Assembly: GCA_013314775.1 (NCBI GenBank)
Contig: JABUFB010000012.1
Location: 185,733 to 249,732, forward strand
Origin: Armatimonadota bacterium
GTDB taxonomy: Bacteria; Armatimonadota; Zipacnadia; Zipacnadales; JABUFB01
Direction of reading: 5' to 3'
Length of the DNA: 64,000 bases
The position numbers were made by a program, and so were the translations under genes. This document shows positions 27,706 to 35,444 of this stretch, one piece after another (position 1 is the first letter of the stretch; every line of letters begins with the position of its first letter). The notes beneath the pieces are model-generated. The model did not search any database. It saw only the letters and a program-made list of their open reading frames with translations, and was not told the origin of the DNA.

Positions 27706-28838
27706 TGGTCTTGCACCGCCGCGAGCCGCGCTTCGAGCCGCGAGATGGCGTCGTCGGCGCGCGCCATGGCCTCTCGCGCAGGCTCGAAGTTTCGCACGAG
27801 GATCATGTCGGCGAGGTTGTTCAGAATGCGCGCCTGGTACCCAGCATCCCGCAGCAGGTATGCCCGGGCGGGCATGCTCTCTGCGGACGCGGACAGGTTC
27901 CGGGACAGCTCTCGGTTCCGGCGGACCAGGCCATCAAGTTGCTCTCGCATGGTCGAGACCGTGCGTCGCTCTTCGGGCGTCGAAGACCGCCGCGCGGCCA
28001 GACGCAAGACATCGGCGGTAATCGCCGGAGCATGGGAGGTGGTCATGAGGGTACCCCAGACGTATACCACAAGGCCCTCCGGCGGGCCTGGGTGCCGGAT
28101 GACCGCCATCGCGGCTCCGTAGTCCTGCATGGATTCGCCGACGGCCTTGATGACCGGCTCGAACTCGACGCCATCGAGGCCGACACGCTCGGACGCCGGG
28201 CGGAAGCGCAGATCACCGGAGGAGGGGAACGGGAAAGCCTCGGGCAGGCCAGCCGGGCGAATGCGGTCGGAGACCAGGCGCATGGTGATGGGCTCGTCAG
28301 GGGCCTCGAACTGCTCGGTGCCCTCCCCGGAAATGTTGATGCCCAGGTAGCGGTTGAAGTTGCCCACGGAGCTCTGCCCCAGCGCCTTCATTTGACTGAC
28401 GAGATGCTCGTCTGCGTCCTTGCGGAACTGGGGCACCTCGCCCTTGCTGGGCGTCCACTTCTCTCCGAGATAATCCACCGGGCGGTAGAAGGGCCAGCAC
28501 ATCCCGGCAACCAAGAGCGTCCCGCCCTGGTGGACGTAACGGAGCAGGGCTTCCGCACCGTCGCCGGGGGTCTTTACAGTGTAGGCATACCGTTCCCCGC
28601 CAACGTACACCGCCAGGGGGTATCGGGTCGCATTGAACAGCCCCGGGTCCACAAGCTGGTCGGGCGTGAGTTCGTCCACGGCCACCTGCAAGGCCGCCGC
28701 CGCGGTCTTTACCTGCGAGATGGTCGGCTGGTAATCTTGCGGGGGAACGATCGCAATTGCAAGGGGGCCGCAGGTAGCAGCCTTTGCGAGCAGGCCCAGC
28801 AGGACCGCCATACATGCTGCAATGACAGTCGCTCTCAT
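27702..28838 (-). CDS. Exported protein of unknown function, GATase-like N-terminal region
   Basis: 378 aa. Signal peptide about 1-24. Residues 25-150 look like an alpha/beta class-I glutamine-amidotransferase-like fold with no catalytic Cys (YPLAVYVGGERYAY, LLRYVHQGGTLLVAG). The C-terminal 110 residues are helical, probably coiled coil (TVSTMREQLDGLVRRNREL, ARADDAISRLEARLAAV). I do not recognise a named family. The ATG overlaps the stop of the upstream 1431-aa gene by one base (TGATG), and its own stop overlaps the GDPD start. A GTG one codon earlier is an alternative. Probably works with the large upstream protein. Confidence 0.65.
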   Translation of the reverse strand: MRATVIAACMAVLLGLLAKAATCGPLAIAIVPPQDYQPTISQVKTAAAALQVAVDELTPDQLVDPGLFNATRYPLAVYVGGERYAYTVKTPGDGAEALLRYVHQGGTLLVAGMCWPFYRPVDYLGEKWTPSKGEVPQFRKDADEHLVSQMKALGQSSVGNFNRYLGINISGEGTEQFEAPDEPITMRLVSDRIRPAGLPEAFPFPSSGDLRFRPASERVGLDGVEFEPVIKAVGESMQDYGAAMAVIRHPGPPEGLVVYVWGTLMTTSHAPAITADVLRLAARRSSTPEERRTVSTMREQLDGLVRRNRELSRNLSASAESMPARAYLLRDAGYQARILNNLADMILVRNFEPAREAMARADDAISRLEARLAAVQDQ

Positions 28839-31800
28839 CACCGATCACCCTCCAATGCGGCGCTGGGGTAGGGTTGGCGTACTGGGAACATATACAAGGG
28901 CGCTGCAGGAACCGCAGTCTGGGGTCCGCCGGCGCGGGACCAGTCGCCGCCCGTGACGGTGGTGTTGCTCGCGAGTTCCGTGGGGTTGGCATTGATCAGC
29001 GCCAGCTCCCGGGCCGCGCGCCACGACCCCCCGGGCAGCAGGTACAGGTCGATGGTTATCTGGATGCGGTCCGTTGGTTCCAGCTTCAGATTGCCGCGCA
29101 GGCGCACCTGAAGCTCATCGGACGCCACCCCGCCAGGTTCGGGCGCGGGCAGACCGTCCGCCGGGAAGAACCCGTAACGGAATCGCCGCAAGCCCGACCG
29201 CCCCGCGATCTTCTCAGCCCTGACGGTCATTGCCAGCCCGTGCCGCGCGCTCTCCGGGGCGCCGGAATACGCGAAGTACCATCCGTCGGAATGCCAAGTC
29301 TCCAGCCACCCGCGCCCCGGCTGGGCCTCATCCCTGAAGCCCACGCCCAGCGGCAGCACCTGGTCGAAGGGCTCCGGGTTCAGGCGCAAGACAGCCGGGG
29401 CGAACTCGGCCAGCTCAACCGATTGACGCGGAGCGATATACCGCTGGAGCGTAACTTTCGGCTGGTCCGGGGCAACCGTCCAGGTGTCCTGCACATCAAG
29501 GACGTCGCCGGGCCCTGTTGTCCCGCGGGCAGCAATGCGGTTGCCCTCGGTCACAAGATCGCCCGGCGCGAAGTACTCCGGATCGCCGTCGGCAAGCTGG
29601 GTCAGTACCGGGACCATCGGCCCGGGGAATGCGGCGTAGTCGGTGCGGGTCTGTTTGCTCGTCAGACTCACCAGCCCACCGCGGGTCTTGTCCCAGACGG
29701 CGCTGAGATAGGGGGTATCAACCACCAGTAGCCCCTGAGAAGCCACGAGGTCGGTGGTCTTGAGGGCGCTGTCCCTCGCGGGCGCGGGACCATTGAGGTA
29801 GCCCGCGACGTGGTTGCCGAAGGGGTTCAGCTGGGCCTCCTCCGGCACATCGCCCTCGAAAGCGACGAGGGTTATGTCCAGGTCCTGTTTCATGGGGTGG
29901 CCGTGCTGGGTGTATGCGACGGTCATCTTGCGTTGTACCGTCTGGCTGGTCTGGGTGAGACCGCGCAGGATGATGCGCCCCACGGGGACGATGCCGTTGA
30001 TGCGCAGATCGGCGCCGGCGTTCTGGCGTCCTGCGAGACGTGCGCCGGGCAGGGCAAGGGTCGCGGTGCGCCACTGGCCACTGTCGGTGAGACTCACAGG
30101 GGCTGAATCGCGGTAGCGGTCCTCAATGCTGTCGCCGCTGGTGGAGTCATACTCGATCATGAAACGACCAGTGCCCCGGTCGAAGTAGTCCACCACGGCC
30201 TCAAGATCATAGTCGCCCGGGGGCAAGGCGGCATCGTCGGCGAAGAGGTAGATCATCTGGTTGCTGGCGCCGGCGTCCTTGATGCCCGGGATCGGCTGCG
30301 TGGCTCCCCGTCCTGCAAGTTCGAGATCCTGAGTCTGGCCGTCCGCCGTGGACTTCGTGGACAGCCCCCTCTCCTGTTTGCCGGCGCCGAGAACGAGTTC
30401 CACCGGCGATTTCGGCGCCTTGCCGGCCCTCGCGGACCGGGGGATGGTGAAGGTCAGGTCCACGGAGGCTTCCGCACCCGGCGCGAGGTCCGGGACGCCC
30501 ACCTGTCCATCCTCCAGCGTAACTTGCAGTCCCTGCGCCGGGGTTTCGCCCACGTTCACCAACGTCACGCGCCGGGTGACCTTCTCGCCTGCCTTGCCGC
30601 CCAGGATTGTGGTCCGGGTACCGATGCAGGCGGGCAGGTCTACGTGCAGTCCGCGCCACAAGACAGCTGTGCGCCCGCCGGCTTCGAGTTCGAAGCTGAC
30701 GGTGCGTTCGCCGCTGGCATAGTCGGTTCCCACGTCCAGGGTAATCGGCACCTTTGCGGTGGCGAGAGCCGGCACCGCAAAGCGCACTGGCTCCATGCTC
30801 AAGCCGGGGGTCTTCCGCAGAGACAGCACGGCTTCGGTGCGCTCTCCGGTCACATTGACCGCTTCCACCGTCACCTTGGCGTTCTGTCCCGGCTGAAGTG
30901 TGATCGGTGGCGTAATGAGCTTGATTGGGGACTGCGCCACGGCGAACAGGCCGTGGAACTTGAGAGGCATGTCGAAGGATACGCTGTCGCCTTCGCGGTG
31001 GAATGCCAGGTCCACGAACCGGCCGGAGTCGCTGTCGATCGCGTACACCTGGGCCACTGGGGCGCCGGGATCGACCGTGACGCTGAAGGAGCAGCGCCCG
31101 CGCTGCCAGGGCATCGTCTCTTCCGCGGAATGTCCGCTGTCCAGTCCGCCGCCCACCTCACGGTGGTTGGTGATAGCCCCCCAGGGCAGGACATTGCCCG
31201 CGGGGAGAATCAGCGTATCTTTCGCGCGCAGGACCGGGCCGGCCTTGATCTCGAAGTCACTGGACGGCGGATCGGGCAGAAGCCTCTCGAATTCGGGGCC
31301 GCCGGACCTCAGGAGATCAAGAAGCGCCCCACATTCCAGCACGGGCACGCGCCCCTGGGACGCTGCGGCGTTGAAGGCCGCTTCAAACTCGGCGCCCAGG
31401 CGGCCGTTGAAGAAGATCACGCCGCGACCATCATCCTCGTAGGTGCGTCCCAGGATCTTGGGCGTCTCGCCCTCAGTCTCACCGATCCGGGTGCAGACGC
31501 CCGCATTGGCCACTCGCAGCCCGTATGCCCGCTCTGAGAGGGGGCTGATCCACTTGCCCACATTGTCGCAGCGATAGCGCAGGATCGGCGCCCGTCCTTC
31601 GCCGAGCTCGATGCCCAGGGCGTCGGCCCACCAACGCGACTCGTCCACAATCAGGCGCGCCCCGGGGGTATTCCGGGCCCAGTCCAGCAGCAATTCATTA
31701 TGACCGGGGGCCAGCGAGATGCCGCAGTTGGGCACCAGCACCAGCTTACGCCCGGCAAGCTCTTCGGTGGAGAGAGAGCTCTCGGGAATCACGTCGTATT

Positions 31801-33133
31801 CGACGTTCAGGCACTCCAGGAGCTTGATGAGTCCGGACACATCCCGCATTTCGGGGCCATTGTCGTGAAGTGAATAGTTCGTCCACTCGTTGAAGACGAT
31901 GGCCACGGGTTCACGGTCTCGCTTCTCGTTGTAGATGCTCTCGAAGGCCGCGCGAAAGACCGAAGAGTACAGTTCAGTGTCTTCATACTGCTGGCGGCCA
32001 TACTCTTTCGTAACGTCGATGATCGAGCCCTCGAACCACTCCGAATGGGTGAGGATCATCACACCCTCGGGCAGGGCTTGGATGGCTTTCACCCAGGCGT
32101 AAGGGTACAGGTACGGCTCTCGCTCCACTCGCGCGCCGGGCCAGCGCTGCTGGCGGTCTACGTAGCCCGGTGCAATGGTGTAAAGAAAGGTGGTGTCAGT
32201 GAACTTGGCCACTTCGGAGATGAGTTTGGGGCGACGCGTGGGATTGTTCAACGGATAGGCGAAGCTATACCAGCTCATCCCGGTGAGGCTCTGCATGTAA
32301 TCCACCGGGCTCACGCTGGTGGATGAGACATCTCCGGTGTAACGGCTGTCCATGCCGGTACGGTCTTTGACGCCGCTAATGACCTCGCCCCAGCCTTCTT
32401 TCAGCCGCCGCGCGCGCAGAGCCTGGCGGTCGGCGAAAGCGATGGTGCCCGGGATCGCCGATCGCAACCTGACCGCACCGAAATTCATGGGCAGATCCGC
32501 TTCGGGGATGCCCTGGTCGGTGTAGCCTTCAGGACCGGCCCACGCTCTGCGCAGGGCATCAATGGAGCCGTACTTATCCTGCAGAAATGTCCGGAAGTCC
32601 TCGTCCGTCTCGTCGGGGATGTAGTATGCGACGTAGATATTCGTAAACGGGACGTCTCCCAGCCTGCAGAAGAGGGGGTGTGCGCCAAAGGCCTTAGTGT
32701 AAGTGGAGATGAAGTCGATATTCTCCCTTTGAGCGTCGGGGTCTGCGAAGACCTTGTTGACGGTGTTTGGCTCCAGATATGGGGAGAAGTAACACTCGCG
32801 CCCCTGAGCGGCGAGATCCCTGGCCTGGCGCAGGTGTTTGTCGAGAAGGTTGAAGTACCCGCTGTTGTCCCAGTATGAGAACGAGGCCTGGTTGATGCCG
32901 TAGTCGGTCATCGCCTTGATGACCTCGCGGATGTGGGCATCGTTATTGCGGTTGTCGTACTGGAACTCCGGGGTCCAGCCGACGGCGCGGTACGGCTCGC
33001 CACCATACCAGGAATAGTAGTAGACGCCGACAATTGGTTCGCCGTTGGGCAGCAGGTAATCGCCAATTCCTTCCGCTCCGGCCCATCCCGCAAGCAGGAA
33101 CATCAGGACAAATGCCGGAAATAGCGCCCTCAT
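28838..33133 (-). CDS. 1431-aa secreted glycoside-hydrolase-like multidomain protein
   Basis: Signal peptide about 1-20. Residues about 30-430 are a TIM-barrel-like region with features of GH71/GH99-type endo-acting glycosidases (VGVYYYSWYGGEPYRAVGW, SFSYWDNSGYFN, CYFSPYLEPN, AIVFNEWTNYS, the last with a candidate catalytic Glu near 409). About 440-600 resembles the GATase-like domain of beta-galactosidases. Later parts contain Ig/CARDB-like segments and a carbohydrate-binding-like region (about 945-1070, GDYDLEAVVDYFDRGTGRF). The final 300 residues are beta-rich. ATG with GGAGG at 8 nt; an in-frame GTG two codons upstream is too close to the ribosome site. First gene of the operon. Confidence 0.65.
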   Translation of the reverse strand: MRALFPAFVLMFLLAGWAGAEGIGDYLLPNGEPIVGVYYYSWYGGEPYRAVGWTPEFQYDNRNNDAHIREVIKAMTDYGINQASFSYWDNSGYFNLLDKHLRQARDLAAQGRECYFSPYLEPNTVNKVFADPDAQRENIDFISTYTKAFGAHPLFCRLGDVPFTNIYVAYYIPDETDEDFRTFLQDKYGSIDALRRAWAGPEGYTDQGIPEADLPMNFGAVRLRSAIPGTIAFADRQALRARRLKEGWGEVISGVKDRTGMDSRYTGDVSSTSVSPVDYMQSLTGMSWYSFAYPLNNPTRRPKLISEVAKFTDTTFLYTIAPGYVDRQQRWPGARVEREPYLYPYAWVKAIQALPEGVMILTHSEWFEGSIIDVTKEYGRQQYEDTELYSSVFRAAFESIYNEKRDREPVAIVFNEWTNYSLHDNGPEMRDVSGLIKLLECLNVEYDVIPESSLSTEELAGRKLVLVPNCGISLAPGHNELLLDWARNTPGARLIVDESRWWADALGIELGEGRAPILRYRCDNVGKWISPLSERAYGLRVANAGVCTRIGETEGETPKILGRTYEDDGRGVIFFNGRLGAEFEAAFNAAASQGRVPVLECGALLDLLRSGGPEFERLLPDPPSSDFEIKAGPVLRAKDTLILPAGNVLPWGAITNHREVGGGLDSGHSAEETMPWQRGRCSFSVTVDPGAPVAQVYAIDSDSGRFVDLAFHREGDSVSFDMPLKFHGLFAVAQSPIKLITPPITLQPGQNAKVTVEAVNVTGERTEAVLSLRKTPGLSMEPVRFAVPALATAKVPITLDVGTDYASGERTVSFELEAGGRTAVLWRGLHVDLPACIGTRTTILGGKAGEKVTRRVTLVNVGETPAQGLQVTLEDGQVGVPDLAPGAEASVDLTFTIPRSARAGKAPKSPVELVLGAGKQERGLSTKSTADGQTQDLELAGRGATQPIPGIKDAGASNQMIYLFADDAALPPGDYDLEAVVDYFDRGTGRFMIEYDSTSGDSIEDRYRDSAPVSLTDSGQWRTATLALPGARLAGRQNAGADLRINGIVPVGRIILRGLTQTSQTVQRKMTVAYTQHGHPMKQDLDITLVAFEGDVPEEAQLNPFGNHVAGYLNGPAPARDSALKTTDLVASQGLLVVDTPYLSAVWDKTRGGLVSLTSKQTRTDYAAFPGPMVPVLTQLADGDPEYFAPGDLVTEGNRIAARGTTGPGDVLDVQDTWTVAPDQPKVTLQRYIAPRQSVELAEFAPAVLRLNPEPFDQVLPLGVGFRDEAQPGRGWLETWHSDGWYFAYSGAPESARHGLAMTVRAEKIAGRSGLRRFRYGFFPADGLPAPEPGGVASDELQVRLRGNLKLEPTDRIQITIDLYLLPGGSWRAARELALINANPTELASNTTVTGGDWSRAGGPQTAVPAAPLYMFPVRQPYPSAALEGDR

Positions 33134-33223
33134 GCGCACAACCTCCTCACCGCGAATTTTGTGGATTGCGTGTATTTCGCCAATATCAGCGGTGAAACCT
33201 TTGCTAAGCCTGGAGGAAACCGG

Positions 33224-34033
33224 ATGAAGGTGTTCATGTCCGCGGACATGGAAGGCATCTGCGGGATCGTTCGGTCAGACATGACCGAACAAAGCCACTA
33301 CGATTTCGGCCGGGCCCGGGATCTGATGACGGGAGATGTGAACGCTGCCGCCGAAGCCGCTTTCGACGCCGGGGCCACGGAAGTATGGGTGAAAGACGCT
33401 CACGGTTCAGCGAACAACATCCTGATCGACCGCCTTCACCCGCGAGTGCGTCTCATACAGGGCTGGGCTGAAGTGGCGCGGATGATGGACGGGATCGACA
33501 GCTCTTTCGACGCAGCCCTGCTCATCGGCTACCACGCGCGGTCGATGACCCAGGACGGCGCGATCTCGCACACAATGATCATGGCTACTCGGCGCCTTTG
33601 GTACAACGGGGTGGAGCTGGGCGAATACGGCATCAGCGCGGCCCACGCGGGTGCTTTTGGGGTTCCTGTGGTGATGGTCAGTGGCGACGAGCGGCTCTGC
33701 GCCGAAGTGGGAGAGGTGCTGGGGCCGCAGGTGGCGACAGCAGCGGTCAAGAGGGCCCTGACCAGGGAGTGTGCCGCCTGCCTGCCGCTTGAGGCGGGCA
33801 GGGCGCTCATCCGGCAGGCGGTAGCGAAGGGACTGGCCGCCGCTCCCACTGCCGAGCCCTTTGTGCCTGCATCGCCGATCGAGGTAAAGCTGGAATATCA
33901 CCGGCCCATACATGCCCAGGCCGCAAGTCTGATTCCCACAGTGGAACGGGTGAATGACACCACTGTGAAAGCGCTGGTGACTGATGGCCTTGCAGCGGCG
34001 AATATGGTGGAGATTCTGCTGAAAATGGCGTGA
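33224..34033 (+). CDS. dppA: M55 family D-aminopeptidase (DppA-like)
   Basis: 269 aa. All expected zinc ligands of DppA are at near-identical positions: D8 and E10 in SADMEG, H60 in KDAHGS, H104 in GYHARS, E134 in ELGEYG, with the nucleophile-equivalent H116 in ISHTM. M55 enzymes are zinc D-aminopeptidases that cut D-Ala-containing peptides. The start at MKVFMSADMEG is the family start and has GGAGGAAACCGG before it. A D-peptide role agrees with the racemase elsewhere in the window, but there is no operon link. Confidence 0.92.
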   Translation: MKVFMSADMEGICGIVRSDMTEQSHYDFGRARDLMTGDVNAAAEAAFDAGATEVWVKDAHGSANNILIDRLHPRVRLIQGWAEVARMMDGIDSSFDAALLIGYHARSMTQDGAISHTMIMATRRLWYNGVELGEYGISAAHAGAFGVPVVMVSGDERLCAEVGEVLGPQVATAAVKRALTRECAACLPLEAGRALIRQAVAKGLAAAPTAEPFVPASPIEVKLEYHRPIHAQAASLIPTVERVNDTTVKALVTDGLAAANMVEILLKMA

Positions 34034-34371
34034 TTTGGGCAGGGAACGGCGTTGAGCGGAAGTCCTGACACCGGACGCTGTCGAGTCATTCAGCGACCTT
34101 GCGAAGGTCTTCCAACGTAAGAGCTGCCGACTTCACGGGCAAGCCTGCGCGGACAAGTGTCCGGGGCGTGTGCGCGCTCTCCGTGACGGGCTTGGCGGCG
34201 TCGTGCCTCAGGCAGACGGCGCGATGGGGCACAGGTGCTCCGACACGGGTGGTATCCACGCGGTCTGTCACGCCTTTGGCGGTTGTGATATACTGGTATG
34301 CGGCAATGGGTCTGGTCCCGTTGCGAAAAACCCGAGACGGCAGGAAGCGCCGCCTCAATAGGTGGTCCGAA
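34034..34371. other. Intergenic region upstream of ilvE
   Basis: 338 bp with no convincing gene. It carries a candidate promoter near its end (34265-34294). A minus-strand frame ending at 34086 has a protein-like tail but overlaps ilvE antisense upstream and has no support. Confidence 0.5.
34265..34294 (+). promoter_or_regulatory. Extended -10 promoter upstream of ilvE
   Basis: TATACT at 34289-34294 preceded by TGA (extended -10), with a CTGTCA -35-like hexamer at 34265-34270 and an 18-bp spacer. Predicted leader about 70 nt. Confidence 0.5.
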
Positions 34372-35253
34372 ATGGCCCTGAAGATCTTCATCGACGGCGA
34401 GTTGGTTCCCGAAAGTGACGCCAAAATCTCAGTCTTCGACCACGGTCTGCTGTATGGCGACGGGGTATTCGAGGGCATCCGCGCGTACAATGGCCGGGTT
34501 TTCAGGCTGGAAGAGCATGTTGATCGGCTTTTCCAGGGTGCTCAGACGCTGATGCTCGAGATTCCGATGTCGAAGGACCAGATGATACGGGCCGTCTGCG
34601 CCACCTGCGCGGCCAACAACATCAGTGATGGTTACGTTCGCCTGGTTGTCACTCGCGGGGTGGGAGATCTCGGGCTGGACCCGCGCAAGTGCCCGAAGCC
34701 TTCGGTGATCATCATCGCCGCCCAGATCACGCTCTACCCGGAACAGTACTATCGCGAGGGGCTGCACGTCATTACCTGCGCCACGCGCCGCGTCCCGCCC
34801 GACTGTCTCGACCCGGCCCTGAAGCCCTTGAACTATCTGAACAATATCCTGGCGAAGATCGAAACGATCCAGGCGGGAGTGCCTGAGGGAATCATGCTCA
34901 GCCATGACGGGTATGTGTCCGAATGCACTGGCGACAACCTGTTCCTGGTGGTGGATGGCGGGCTCATCACGCCGCCCCTGTTCATCGGCAATCTGAAGGG
35001 CATCACGCGCCAGGCAATCATCGAGCTGGCGCAGAAGGCAGGGATACCCGTAAAGGAAGAGCTGTTTCGGATGCACGCTGTTTACAACGCCGATGAGGTG
35101 TTCCTGACGGGCACCGCGGCCGAGGTTATCCCGGCTGTGCGCGTGGATGGGCGCAAGATCGGGGACGGGAAACCCGGGCCGGTCACCCAGCGTCTAAGAG
35201 GTATGTTCCGGGAGTTGACTCAGTCCGAAGGCGTGCCGATATACGAAGGATAA
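34372..35253 (+). CDS. ilvE: Branched-chain amino acid aminotransferase
   Basis: 293-aa fold-type IV PLP enzyme. Landmarks: FIDGELVPESDAKISVFDHGLLYGDGVFEGIRAY, the PLP lysine K151 in LKPLNYLNNILAK, EGIMLSHDGYVSECTGDNLF, and the phosphate-binding VFLTGTAAEVIPAVRVDGR. It transfers the amino group between Leu/Ile/Val and 2-oxoglutarate; D-amino-acid transaminases share the fold, but the motif set fits IlvE better. ATG 6 nt after GGTGG; the longer upstream frame covers the promoter. Confidence 0.9.
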   Translation: MALKIFIDGELVPESDAKISVFDHGLLYGDGVFEGIRAYNGRVFRLEEHVDRLFQGAQTLMLEIPMSKDQMIRAVCATCAANNISDGYVRLVVTRGVGDLGLDPRKCPKPSVIIIAAQITLYPEQYYREGLHVITCATRRVPPDCLDPALKPLNYLNNILAKIETIQAGVPEGIMLSHDGYVSECTGDNLFLVVDGGLITPPLFIGNLKGITRQAIIELAQKAGIPVKEELFRMHAVYNADEVFLTGTAAEVIPAVRVDGRKIGDGKPGPVTQRLRGMFRELTQSEGVPIYEG

Positions 35254-35374
35254 CGGCGCCCCGGAATGGGTAAGGTCGCATTGGCGGCAACCGCGGGAGA
35301 TGCTGGCGAACGGGGAAACCGGACTGGGATGTCGGGCGTTAGGAAAGGAAACCAGAAACGTCTCCGAAGCGTTG

Positions 35375-35389
35375 AGTAACCAAGTTACT
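35375..35389. promoter_or_regulatory. Palindrome upstream of clpC (candidate operator)
   Basis: AGTAAC-CAA-GTTACT, perfect 6-bp arms with a 3-bp centre, about 55 bp before the clpC start codon. It is an AT-rich island in GC-rich sequence. It resembles neither CIRCE nor the CtsR heptanucleotide repeat. No clear -35/-10 pair next to it. Confidence 0.45.
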
Positions 35390-35444
35390 ATTCGCGCAGT
35401 CATCTGTACCCGGCGGAGGGGAAAACAGGAGGAGTACCCGTTCC

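Noticed and set aside
27702..28838. Functional glutamine amidotransferase
   Set aside because: The GATase-like fold lacks a recognisable catalytic Cys-His-Glu triad.
34230..34275. T-box-like GGGTGG...CACGCGG before ilvE
   Set aside because: Differs from the T-box core (a GGTGG-N-ACCGCG run) by extra bases, and no specifier stem or terminator is visible.
34086..34490. Minus-strand frame ending in a protein-like tail before ilvE
   Set aside because: Upstream part runs antisense through ilvE, there is no ribosome site or family match; at most a remnant I cannot support.
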